Assembly (NCBI RefSeq): GCF_040892545.1
Contig: NZ_CP156079.1
Span: forward strand, 682,001-746,000
Direction of reading: 5' to 3'
Length of the DNA: 64,000 nt
From: Paracidovorax avenae
Lineage (GTDB): Bacteria > Pseudomonadota > Gammaproteobacteria > Burkholderiales > Burkholderiaceae_C
Under the pieces are notes generated by a model, which ran no database searches, had not been told where the DNA came from, and was given only the letters and a program-made list of their open reading frames with translations. This document shows positions 1-8,215 of this stretch, one piece after another. Position numbers and translations under genes: made by a program. Within the stretch, counting starts at the first letter, position 1, and each line of letters starts with the position of its first letter.

Positions 1-19
1 CTGTGCGGCTGCGCCGCTT

Positions 20-90
20 CCCCTTCTCTCACGCTGCGCGTGGGAAGGGGGTCCACACCGGTGGCCCGGCAAAGCCGGTTCCACGGTGTG
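20..90. repeat. Inverted repeats upstream of narG
   Basis: Two stem-loops are visible before the nitrate reductase operon. The first pairs CCCCTT (20-25) with AAGGGG (45-50) around an inner CACGC/GCGTG hairpin. The second pairs CACACCG (54-60) with CGGTGTG (84-90) and contains an inner CCGG/CCGG pair. Neither is followed by a T-run, so a rho-independent terminator is not supported. They could be the end of an upstream transcription unit cut by the window edge, or ordinary intergenic repeats. No FNR or NarL site could be recognised in 1-203. Confidence 0.35.
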
Positions 91-203
91 TGCTGGCGCG
101 GCCTGCTCCGCGGCCACCGGATGCGTGCTGGCGTGCCAGCTCCCGGCGAAGCGGGCGCGGCGTCAACACGACGGATGACATGACGATTTTCCAAGGAACC
201 ACG

Positions 204-3200
204 ATGAGCCACTTTCTCGACCGCCTCACGTACTTCAGCCAGCCGCGCGAATCGTTCGCGGGCGGGCATGGCCAGGTCAACGGCGAAGACCGCACCTGGG
301 AGGACGCCTACCGCAACCGCTGGGCGCACGACAAGACCGTGCGCTCCACCCACGGCGTGAACTGCACGGGCTCTTGCTCGTGGAAGATCTACGTCAAGGG
401 CGGCATCGTCACCTGGGAAACGCAGCAGACCGACTACCCGCGCACCCGCTGGGACATGCCCAACCACGAGCCGCGCGGCTGCGCGCGCGGCGCGAGCTAC
501 AGCTGGTACCTCTACAGCGCCAACCGCGTGAAGTACCCCATGGTGCGCGGGCGCCTGCTCAAGGCCTGGCGCGCGGCGCGGGCCACGATGGGGCCGGTGG
601 AGGCCTGGGCCGCGATCGTCGGCGACGAGGCCATGCGCCAGGGCTGGCAGCGCGTGCGCGGCCTGGGCGGCTTCGCGCGCTCGAACTGGGACGAGGTGAA
701 CGAGATCGTCGCGGCCGCCAACATCCACACCATCCGCCGCCACGGGCCGGACCGCATCATCGGCTTCTCGCCGATTCCCGCGATGTCGATGGTGAGCTAC
801 GCGGCCGGCTCGCGCTACCTGAGCCTGATCGGCGGCGTGTGCATGAGCTTCTACGACTGGTACTGCGACCTGCCGCCCTCCAGCCCGCAGGTATGGGGCG
901 AGCAGACCGACGTGCCCGAATCGGCCGACTGGTACAACGCCGGCTACATCATCGCCTGGGGCTCCAACGTGCCACAGACGCGCACGCCCGATGCGCACTT
1001 CTTCACCGAGGTGCGCTACAAGGGCACGAAGACGGTGGCCGTGACGCCCGACTATTCCGAGGTCGCCAAGCTCGCCGACCTGTGGATGAACCCCAAGCAG
1101 GGCACCGATGCCGCCGTGGCGATGGCCATGGGCCACGTGATCCTCAAGGAGTTCTACTTCCCCGAGCAGGGCGAGCGCAGCGCGTATTTCGACGAGTACG
1201 TGCGCCGCTACACCGACATGCCCATGCTGGTGACGCTGCGCGAGCAGGCGCTGCCCGACGGCCGCGTGGTGCGCGTGCCCGATCGCTACGTGCGGGCCAG
1301 CGATTTCGCGGACCGGCTGGGCCAGGGCAACCATCCCGAGTGGAAGACCGTGGCGCTCGATGCGCACGGCGAGGTCGTGTGCCCGCAGGGCGCGATCGGC
1401 TTCCGCTGGGGCCCGGACGGCCGTGCCGACCAGGGCCAGTGGAACCTGGAGGACAAGGACGCGCGCACGGGCGACGCGGTGCGGCTGCGCCTGTCGCTGA
1501 TGGAGGCCGGTGCGGAGGAAGCGCACGGCTGGGAGACGGCGCAGGTCGGATTCCCGTACTTCGGCGGCATCGCGAGCGAGCATTTCCCGGCGAACGTGCA
1601 GTCCGACGTGATCGCGCGCACTGTGCCCGTGCGGCGCCTGGCCACCGTGGATGCCGGCGGCACGGCGCGCGAAGTGCTCGTGGCCACCGTGTTCGACCTG
1701 CAGGTGGCGCAATACGGCGTGGCGCGCGGCCTGCCCGGCGAGAACGCCGCCGCCGGCTACGACGACGACACGCCCTACACCCCCGCATGGCAGGAGAAGA
1801 TCACCGGCACGCCGCGCGCCCAGGTGATCGCGGTGGCGCGCCAGTTCGCCGAGAACGCGCACCGCACGCGCGGCCGCTCGATGGTGATCATCGGCGCGGC
1901 GATGAACCACTGGTACCACTGCGACATGAACTACCGCGGCATCATCAACATGCTGATGATGTGCGGCTGCATCGGCCAGAGCGGCGGCGGCTGGGCGCAC
2001 TATGTGGGCCAGGAGAAGCTGCGGCCGCAGACGGGCTGGACGGCCCTGGCCTTCGCGCTGGACTGGGTGCGCCCGCCGCGCCAGCAGAACTCCACCAGCT
2101 TCTTCTATGCCCACACCGACCAGTGGCGCTACGAGAAGCTCGGCGTGGAAGAGGTCCTCTCGCCCCTGGCCGACCGCGCGCAGTTCGGCGGCAGCATGAT
2201 CGACTACAACGTGCGCGCCGAGCGCATGGGCTGGCTGCCCTCCGCGCCGCAATTGCAGACCAACCCGCTGCAGGTGGTGCGCGACGCCGAGGCCGCGGGC
2301 CTGGATCCGAAGGCCTACGCCGTGCAGGGACTGCAGAGCGGGGCGCTCAAGATGAGCTGCACCGACCCGGATCACCCCGACAACTGGCCGCGCAACATGT
2401 TCGTGTGGCGCTCCAACATCCTGGGCTCGTCGGGCAAGGGGCACGAATACTTCCTCAAGCACCTGCTGGGCACGCGCAACGGCGTGCAGGGCAAGGACCT
2501 GGGCGAGGGCGACGCCAGGCCGGCCGAAGTGGAATGGCATGCGCAGGCGCCCGAAGGCAAGCTGGACCTGCTGGTCACGCTCGACTTCCGCATGAGCACC
2601 ACGTGCCTCTATTCGGACATCGTGCTGCCCACCGCCACCTGGTACGAGAAGAACGACCTCAACACCAGCGACATGCACCCGTTCATCCACCCGCTCTCCA
2701 CGGCGGTGGACCCGGCCTGGCAGTCGCGCAGCGACTGGGAGATCTACAAGGGCTTCGCCCGCGCGTTCAGCGCGCTCGCGCCCGGACACCTGGGCGTGGA
2801 GCGCGACCTGGTGCTGAGCCCCATCGCGCACGACACGCCCGGCGAACTGGCCCAGCCCTTCGGCGTGGCCGACTGGACGCGCGGCGAATGCGATCTCATC
2901 CCCGGCAAGACCGGCCCGCAGATGAGCGTGGTGGAGCGCGACTACCCCAACCTCTACCGCCGCTTCACCGCGCTCGGGCCCCTGATGGAGAAGGTGGGCA
3001 ACGGCGGCAAGGGCATCGGCTGGGACACGAAGGACGAGGTGCAGCAGTTGCGCGAGCTCAATGGCACCGTGCCGGGCAACGGCCCCACGCAGGGCATGCC
3101 GCGCATCGACTCCGACATCGACGCCTGCGAGGTGATCCTGCAGCTCGCGCCCGAGACCAATGGCCACGTGGCCGTGAAGGCCTGGGATGCGCTCGGCCGG

Positions 3201-4031
3201 CAGACCGGCCGCGACCATACCCACCTGGCGCTGCATCGCGAGGACGAAAAGATCCGCTTCCGCGACGTGCAGGCGCAGCCGCGAAAGATCATCAGCTCGC
3301 CCACCTGGAGCGGGCTGGAGAGCGAGAAGGTGAGCTACAACGCCGGCTACACCAACGTGCACGAGCTGATCCCATGGCGCACCCTCACGGGCCGCCAGCA
3401 GTTCTACATCGACCACCCGTGGATGCAGGCGTTCGGCGAGGGCTTCAGCAGCTACCGCCCGCCGGTGGACCTGAAGGCCACGGCCGAGGTGCAGGGCAGG
3501 AAGCCCAACGGCAATCCCGAGATCGCGCTCAATTTCATCACGCCGCACCAGAAGTGGGGCATCCACTCGACCTATACCGACAACCTGCTCATGCTCACCC
3601 TGAGCCGCGGCGGGCCCTGCGTGTGGATCAGCGAGGACGACGCGAAGCGCGCGCAGATCGAGGACAACGACTGGATCGAGCTGTTCAATGCCAACGGCGC
3701 GCTCACCGCCCGCGCGGTGGTGAGCCAGCGCGTGAAGCCGGGCATGGTGATGATGTACCACGCCCAGGAAAAGATCGTGAACACCCCCGGCTCGGAGGTG
3801 ACCGGCACGCGCGGCGGCATCCACAACTCGGTGACCCGCGTGGTGCTCAAGCCCACCCACATGATCGGCGGCTACGCGCAGCTGAGCTACGGCTTCAACT
3901 ACTACGGAACGATCGGCACGAACCGCGACGAGTTCATCGTGCTGCGCAAGATGAACCGCGTGGACTGGCTCGACACGCCCGTCGCCGACCCGCTCGTACG
4001 CCCCACCCTGGACCAAGGAGAAACCGCATGA
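204..4031 (+). CDS. narG: Respiratory nitrate reductase, alpha (catalytic) subunit NarG
   Basis: Membrane-bound nitrate reductase catalytic subunit. It reduces nitrate to nitrite at a bis-MGD molybdenum site on the cytoplasmic face, using electrons delivered through NarI and NarH. The ATG at 204 gives 1275 residues, close to the E. coli family length, and follows AAGGA by about seven bases; an in-frame ATG at 180 lacks such a site. The N-terminal FS0 iron-sulfur ligands are visible as His50, Cys54, Cys58 and Cys93 (motif HGVNCTGSCSW, then RGCARG). The Mo-ligand Asp region reads SFYDWYCDLPP. The stop codon overlaps the narH start (ATGA), so the two are translationally coupled. Identification is firm. 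Confidence 0.97.
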   Translation: MSHFLDRLTYFSQPRESFAGGHGQVNGEDRTWEDAYRNRWAHDKTVRSTHGVNCTGSCSWKIYVKGGIVTWETQQTDYPRTRWDMPNHEPRGCARGASYSWYLYSANRVKYPMVRGRLLKAWRAARATMGPVEAWAAIVGDEAMRQGWQRVRGLGGFARSNWDEVNEIVAAANIHTIRRHGPDRIIGFSPIPAMSMVSYAAGSRYLSLIGGVCMSFYDWYCDLPPSSPQVWGEQTDVPESADWYNAGYIIAWGSNVPQTRTPDAHFFTEVRYKGTKTVAVTPDYSEVAKLADLWMNPKQGTDAAVAMAMGHVILKEFYFPEQGERSAYFDEYVRRYTDMPMLVTLREQALPDGRVVRVPDRYVRASDFADRLGQGNHPEWKTVALDAHGEVVCPQGAIGFRWGPDGRADQGQWNLEDKDARTGDAVRLRLSLMEAGAEEAHGWETAQVGFPYFGGIASEHFPANVQSDVIARTVPVRRLATVDAGGTAREVLVATVFDLQVAQYGVARGLPGENAAAGYDDDTPYTPAWQEKITGTPRAQVIAVARQFAENAHRTRGRSMVIIGAAMNHWYHCDMNYRGIINMLMMCGCIGQSGGGWAHYVGQEKLRPQTGWTALAFALDWVRPPRQQNSTSFFYAHTDQWRYEKLGVEEVLSPLADRAQFGGSMIDYNVRAERMGWLPSAPQLQTNPLQVVRDAEAAGLDPKAYAVQGLQSGALKMSCTDPDHPDNWPRNMFVWRSNILGSSGKGHEYFLKHLLGTRNGVQGKDLGEGDARPAEVEWHAQAPEGKLDLLVTLDFRMSTTCLYSDIVLPTATWYEKNDLNTSDMHPFIHPLSTAVDPAWQSRSDWEIYKGFARAFSALAPGHLGVERDLVLSPIAHDTPGELAQPFGVADWTRGECDLIPGKTGPQMSVVERDYPNLYRRFTALGPLMEKVGNGGKGIGWDTKDEVQQLRELNGTVPGNGPTQGMPRIDSDIDACEVILQLAPETNGHVAVKAWDALGRQTGRDHTHLALHREDEKIRFRDVQAQPRKIISSPTWSGLESEKVSYNAGYTNVHELIPWRTLTGRQQFYIDHPWMQAFGEGFSSYRPPVDLKATAEVQGRKPNGNPEIALNFITPHQKWGIHSTYTDNLLMLTLSRGGPCVWISEDDAKRAQIEDNDWIELFNANGALTARAVVSQRVKPGMVMMYHAQEKIVNTPGSEVTGTRGGIHNSVTRVVLKPTHMIGGYAQLSYGFNYYGTIGTNRDEFIVLRKMNRVDWLDTPVADPLVRPTLDQGETA

Positions 4032-5551
4032 GAGTCCGCGCACAGATCGGCATGGTGCTCAACCTGGACAAGTGCATCGGCTGCCACACCTGCTCCGTCA
4101 CCTGCAAGAACGTCTGGACCAGCCGCCCGGGCATGGAATACGCCTGGTTCAACAACGTCGAAACCAAGCCCGGCATTGGCTACCCGAAGGACTGGGAGAA
4201 CCAGGACCGCTGGAACGGCGGCTGGGTGCGCCGCGCGGACGGCTCCATCGCGCCGCGCCAGGGTGCGAAGTGGAAGCTCTTGATGAAGATCTTCGCCAAC
4301 CCCAACCTGCCGGAGATCGACGACTACTACGAACCCTTCACCTACGACTACGCGCACCTGCAGTCTGCGCCCGAGATGAAGGCCGCGCCCACCGCGCGCC
4401 CGCGCAGCCTGATCACCGGCAAGCAGATGGACAAGATCGTCTGGGGACCGAACTGGGAGGAGATCCTGGGCGGCGAGTTCTCCAAGCGCAGCCGCGACAG
4501 GAACTTCGAGGACGTGCAGAAGGACATGTACGCGCAGTTCGAGAACACCTTCATGATGTACCTGCCGCGCCTGTGCGAGCACTGCCTCAATCCGGCGTGC
4601 GTGGCCTCGTGCCCCTCGGGCTCGATCTACAAGCGCGAGGAAGACGGCATCGTCCTCATCGACCAGGACAAGTGCCGCGGCTGGCGCATGTGCGTCTCGG
4701 GCTGCCCCTACAAGAAGATCTATTACAACTGGAAGAGCGGCAAGGCCGAGAAGTGCATCTTCTGCTATCCGCGCATCGAGTCGGGCCAGCCCACCGTGTG
4801 CTCGGAGACCTGCGTGGGCCGCATCCGCTACCTGGGCGTGCTGCTCTACGACGCCGACCGCATCGCCGAGGCCGCGAGCGTGGAGCGCGACCGCGACCTG
4901 TACCGCGCGCAGCTCGACATCTTCCTCGACCCGAACGACCCGGAAGTGATCGCGCAGGCCCGCATCGACGGCATTCCCGACGCATGGATGGAGGCCGCGC
5001 GCAGGAGCCCCGTCTACAAGATGGCGGTGGACTGGAAGGTGGCCCTGCCGCTGCACCCCGAGTACCGCACGCTGCCGATGGTCTGGTACGTGCCGCCGCT
5101 CTCGCCCATCAGCGCCGCGGCCAACGCGGGGCACGTGGGCGCCAACGGCCTGATCCCGGACGTGGGCCAGCTGCGCATTCCCGTGCAGTACCTCGCCAAC
5201 CTGCTCACGGCCGGCGACACCGCGCCGGTGGTGCGCGCGCTCGAACGCATGCTCGCCATGCGCGCCTTCCAGCGCGCCAAGCACGTGGAGCAGCGCACCG
5301 ACCTCGACGTGCTCGCGCAGGTGGGCCTCACGCTGGAGGAGGTAGAGGACATGTACCAGACCATGGCCATCGCCAACTACGAGGACCGCTTCGTCATTCC
5401 CACCACGCACCGCGAGTATGCGGAGAACGCCTTCAACGTGCGCGGCGGCTGCGGCTTCAGCTTCGGCAACGGCTGCTCCGACGGCGTGAGCGACGTGAGC
5501 CTGTTCGGTGCCGAAAAGAAGCGCACCATCCCCATCCGCGCGGAGGTCTGA
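4028..5551 (+). CDS. narH: Respiratory nitrate reductase, beta (iron-sulfur) subunit NarH
   Basis: Electron-transfer subunit of the NarGHI complex, carrying electrons from the NarI hemes to NarG. It is 507 residues, normal for the family. Four cysteine clusters are visible: CIGCHTCSVTCK near the N-terminus, CEHCLNPACVASCP, CRGWRMCVSGCP and CIFCYPRIESGQPTVCSETC. The Trp in CRGWRMC replaces a cysteine, the known feature that makes one centre a [3Fe-4S] rather than a [4Fe-4S] cluster in this family. The start overlaps the narG stop by four bases. A GGAGG at its 3' end serves as ribosome binding site for narJ. Confidence 0.97.
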   Translation: MRVRAQIGMVLNLDKCIGCHTCSVTCKNVWTSRPGMEYAWFNNVETKPGIGYPKDWENQDRWNGGWVRRADGSIAPRQGAKWKLLMKIFANPNLPEIDDYYEPFTYDYAHLQSAPEMKAAPTARPRSLITGKQMDKIVWGPNWEEILGGEFSKRSRDRNFEDVQKDMYAQFENTFMMYLPRLCEHCLNPACVASCPSGSIYKREEDGIVLIDQDKCRGWRMCVSGCPYKKIYYNWKSGKAEKCIFCYPRIESGQPTVCSETCVGRIRYLGVLLYDADRIAEAASVERDRDLYRAQLDIFLDPNDPEVIAQARIDGIPDAWMEAARRSPVYKMAVDWKVALPLHPEYRTLPMVWYVPPLSPISAAANAGHVGANGLIPDVGQLRIPVQYLANLLTAGDTAPVVRALERMLAMRAFQRAKHVEQRTDLDVLAQVGLTLEEVEDMYQTMAIANYEDRFVIPTTHREYAENAFNVRGGCGFSFGNGCSDGVSDVSLFGAEKKRTIPIRAEV

Positions 5552-5552
5552 C

Positions 5553-6332
5553 ATGGGCGCCACCACCGAACTTCGCTCCGCCCAGGCGGCCATCGCCGGC
5601 CGCCATCCCGGCAGTGCCACGCTGCGCGTGCTGGGCGCGCTGCTCGACTACCCCGGCGCCGGCCTGCGTGCGCACTTGGCGGAACTGCCTGCGTTGCTCG
5701 AAGCCGACGCCGCGCTGGCCGGACCGCGCCGCGCGCAGATCTCCGGCCTGCTGGAGTTGCTCGGCGCGGGCGATCCGCTCGATGCCGAGACGGCCTACGT
5801 GGAACTGTTCGACCGCGGGCGCGCGACCTCGCTGCACCTCTTCGAGCATGTGCACGGCGACTCGCGCGATCGCGGCCCCGCCATGATCGACCTGGGCGAG
5901 ACCTACGCGCGCGCCGGCCTGCTGCTGCGCGAGGACGAACTGCCCGACTACCTGCCGGCGGTGCTGGAGTTCGTCTCCACCCAGCCGCCGCGCGAGGCGC
6001 GGGCCTTCCTCGGCGAGATCGCGCACCTGCTGGCCTCCATCCACGGCGCACTGGTGCAGCGCGGCAGCGCGCAGGCGGCGCCCTATGCGCAGGCCTACGC
6101 GGCCGTGTTCGCCGCGCTGCTGGAGCTTGCGGGCCAGTCGGTGCCCGAGGTGCCCGCAGTGCCTGCGAGGGCGGCACCCGAGCCCGGCATCGACGAGAGC
6201 TGGACCGAGCCCGCGGCCTTCGACGGCTGCGCGAACCTCGGCCAGGCCCGCACTGGCCGGCCCTCCCAGCCCCAGCCCATCCACATCGTCCGCGCCGGAG
6301 GCCCTGGCGCATCCCGAGGAGCGAACCCATGA
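5553..6332 (+). CDS. narJ: Nitrate reductase assembly chaperone NarJ
   Basis: Cytoplasmic, TorD-like chaperone needed for cofactor loading of NarGH and attachment to NarI; it is not part of the final enzyme. It has 259 residues, mostly predicted helical, with the family pattern LGALLDYPG near the N-terminus and ELFDRGRATSLHLFEHVHG in the middle, followed by RGPAMIDLGETY. The ATG at 5553 is preceded by GGAGG at 5542-5546 and lies one base after the narH stop. The last 60 residues are Pro/Ala-rich and less conserved. Its place between narH and narI is the standard order. Confidence 0.94.
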   Translation: MGATTELRSAQAAIAGRHPGSATLRVLGALLDYPGAGLRAHLAELPALLEADAALAGPRRAQISGLLELLGAGDPLDAETAYVELFDRGRATSLHLFEHVHGDSRDRGPAMIDLGETYARAGLLLREDELPDYLPAVLEFVSTQPPREARAFLGEIAHLLASIHGALVQRGSAQAAPYAQAYAAVFAALLELAGQSVPEVPAVPARAAPEPGIDESWTEPAAFDGCANLGQARTGRPSQPQPIHIVRAGGPGASRGANP

Positions 6333-7111
6333 CCGCCGCCCTGCACGATTTCCTGTTCCAGGTGTACCCGTATGTCTGCTTCACCGTGTTCGTGGTGGGC
6401 AGCCTGATCCGCTTCGACCAGAACCAGTATTCCTGGAAGAGCGATTCCTCGCAGATGCTGCGCGCCGGCCTGCTGCGCTGGGGCAGCAACCTGTTCCACT
6501 TCGGCGTGCTGTTCCTGTTCTTCGGGCACATGGTGGGCCTGCTCACGCCGCACAGCGTGTACGGCCTCTTCATGAGCGCGTCGGCCAAGCAGATGATGGC
6601 CGTGTCTGCCGGCGGCGTGGCGGGCGCGATGTGCTTCGCCGGCCTCAGCATGCTGCTGTGGCGGCGGCTGTTCGACCCGCGCATCCGCCACACCAGCCAT
6701 GCGACCGACATCGCGGTGCTCGTGGTGCTGTGGGTGCAACTGGTGGTGGGACTCGTCACGCTGCCGTATTCGATGCAGCACACCGACGGCAGCGTGATGC
6801 TGATCCTGGCCGACTGGGCGCAGCGCATCGTCACGCTGCGGCCGGTGGATGCCACCGCGCTCGCGGTGCTGCCGTGGCCCTACCTGTTCCACATCGTGTT
6901 CGGCATGACGATCTTCCTGCTCTTCCCGTTCAGCCGGCTGGTGCACGTGTGGAGCGGCTTCGGCACCGTCGCCTACCTGCTGCGCGCGCCGCAGGTGGTG
7001 CGCTCGCGCCGCATGAACGTGCCGCGCGGCCACGACCTGCCGGGCCAGCCCAGCGCCGTGCCGTCGCCCGACGTGGCCCGCGCCATCGACAACCCGCGCG
7101 CCACGCGCTAG
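6329..7111 (+). CDS. narI: Respiratory nitrate reductase, gamma (cytochrome b) subunit NarI
   Basis: Integral membrane diheme cytochrome b that oxidises quinol and anchors NarGH. It has 260 residues with about five hydrophobic segments. Two pairs of histidines suited to heme b binding are visible: HFGVLFLFFGH in the second segment, and FHIVFGM with LVHVWSG near the last segment. The C-terminal tail is positively charged and cytoplasmic, as expected for contact with NarH. The start overlaps narJ by four bases (ATGA) and follows GAGGAG, so narGHJI is one operon. Confidence 0.96.
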   Translation: MTAALHDFLFQVYPYVCFTVFVVGSLIRFDQNQYSWKSDSSQMLRAGLLRWGSNLFHFGVLFLFFGHMVGLLTPHSVYGLFMSASAKQMMAVSAGGVAGAMCFAGLSMLLWRRLFDPRIRHTSHATDIAVLVVLWVQLVVGLVTLPYSMQHTDGSVMLILADWAQRIVTLRPVDATALAVLPWPYLFHIVFGMTIFLLFPFSRLVHVWSGFGTVAYLLRAPQVVRSRRMNVPRGHDLPGQPSAVPSPDVARAIDNPRATR

Positions 7112-7135
7112 CGGCTTTTAGCACCGGAGCACGCC

Positions 7136-8047
7136 ATGTCCTGCACCTGCCAAGACTCTCCTGCCTCCACCGGCTGCTGCGGCTCCGGTTCGGGCACCAC
7201 CACGGATGCCGCCATTGGCACCGCTCCCGGCTTCGATGCGGACCTTCTCGGGCACGGCCCCGGCTCGCCCGCGCCGGCCGTCCCGGGGCCGGTCGCTTCG
7301 GTGAACGGCGTCGCACTGCACCGCGCCGACGATGCGCCCGATGCCGACACGCTGCGCCAGCGCGCCTGCACCGAGCTGCTGCGCCAGGCCGCCCAGCGCG
7401 CCGGCCTGCTGGCCACGGACGATGCCCCCGCCGACGACGGCACCACCTCCGAAGCTGCGACCCAGGCCATCGAGGCGCTGCTGGAGCAGGCCTTCGCCGT
7501 GCCCGATCCGTCGGAGGAGGCCTGCCGCCGCCACTACGAGGCCCACGCCGCGCGCTACCGCGACGGCGAGCGCGTGCACCTGCGGCACATCCTCTATGCC
7601 GTGACGCCGGGCGTGGACGTGCAGCGCCTGCGCGAACGCGCCGAGGCCGAGCTGCTGCAATTGCGCTGCGCGAACGACGATGGAGAATCCTTCGCGCGTG
7701 CCGCACGGCAATGGTCCAACTGCCCCACGGGCGCGGAGGGCGGCGACCTGGGCTGGCTGGCGCGCGGCGACTGCGCGCCCGAGTTCGCGCGCGAGGTGTT
7801 CGGCGCCAGCGAAGTCGGTGTGCTGCCGCGCCTGGTGCACAGCCGCTTCGGCCTGCACGTGGTGGAAGTGGTGGCGCGCGACGCGGGCCGCCAGCGCGGC
7901 TACGGCGAGGTGCGCGAGGCCGTCGCGCTCGCGCTGCGCCAGCAGTCCTGGATGAATGCGCTGCGGCAGTACCTGCAGGTGCTCGCGGGCGAGGCCGCGC
8001 TGCAGGGCGTGGACCTGGACGGCGCCGGTACGCCGCTCGTGCAGTAG
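7136..8047 (+). CDS. Parvulin-type peptidyl-prolyl isomerase of the nar operon
   Basis: Predicted cis-trans prolyl isomerase or chaperone of the rotamase (PpiC/NifM-like) family, 303 residues. The parvulin core is visible in the C-terminal half: VHLRHILYAV, then GGDLGWLARG, EFAREVF and HSRFGLHVVEV. The N-terminus has no signal peptide and is unusual in being Cys/Gly/Ser-rich (MSCTCQ, then GCCGSGSG), which might bind a metal or be a flexible tail. It starts 25 bases after narI with a GGAG ribosome binding site, so it is probably co-transcribed. The inferred role is folding or maturation of the nitrate reductase; other clients are possible. Confidence 0.85.
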   Translation: MSCTCQDSPASTGCCGSGSGTTTDAAIGTAPGFDADLLGHGPGSPAPAVPGPVASVNGVALHRADDAPDADTLRQRACTELLRQAAQRAGLLATDDAPADDGTTSEAATQAIEALLEQAFAVPDPSEEACRRHYEAHAARYRDGERVHLRHILYAVTPGVDVQRLRERAEAELLQLRCANDDGESFARAARQWSNCPTGAEGGDLGWLARGDCAPEFAREVFGASEVGVLPRLVHSRFGLHVVEVVARDAGRQRGYGEVREAVALALRQQSWMNALRQYLQVLAGEAALQGVDLDGAGTPLVQ

Positions 8048-8215
8048 CGCCCGCCAGCGCTTCCGGTACCTGGAGGCGCAGGGCCCTGTGCGCCCTGCGT
8101 GCCCTGCATTGAGCACGGCGGGCAAGTCCTTTGCGCCGACGTTGACATAGCCCAGTGCGGCGAGCCGGCGCAGGAGTAGAAAGACGGCTTGGCCGTGTTC
8201 AGGAAACGGGAACCC

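Noticed and set aside
3902..5620. Long open frames antisense to narH and in other frames of narG
   Set aside because: They are a product of the strong GC bias; they have no ribosome binding sites or recognisable domains, and the narGH frames are certain.
8048..8215. Cobalamin riboswitch ahead of the B12-dependent reductase
   Set aside because: No B12-box-like sequence or suitable extended structure could be recognised in this short region.
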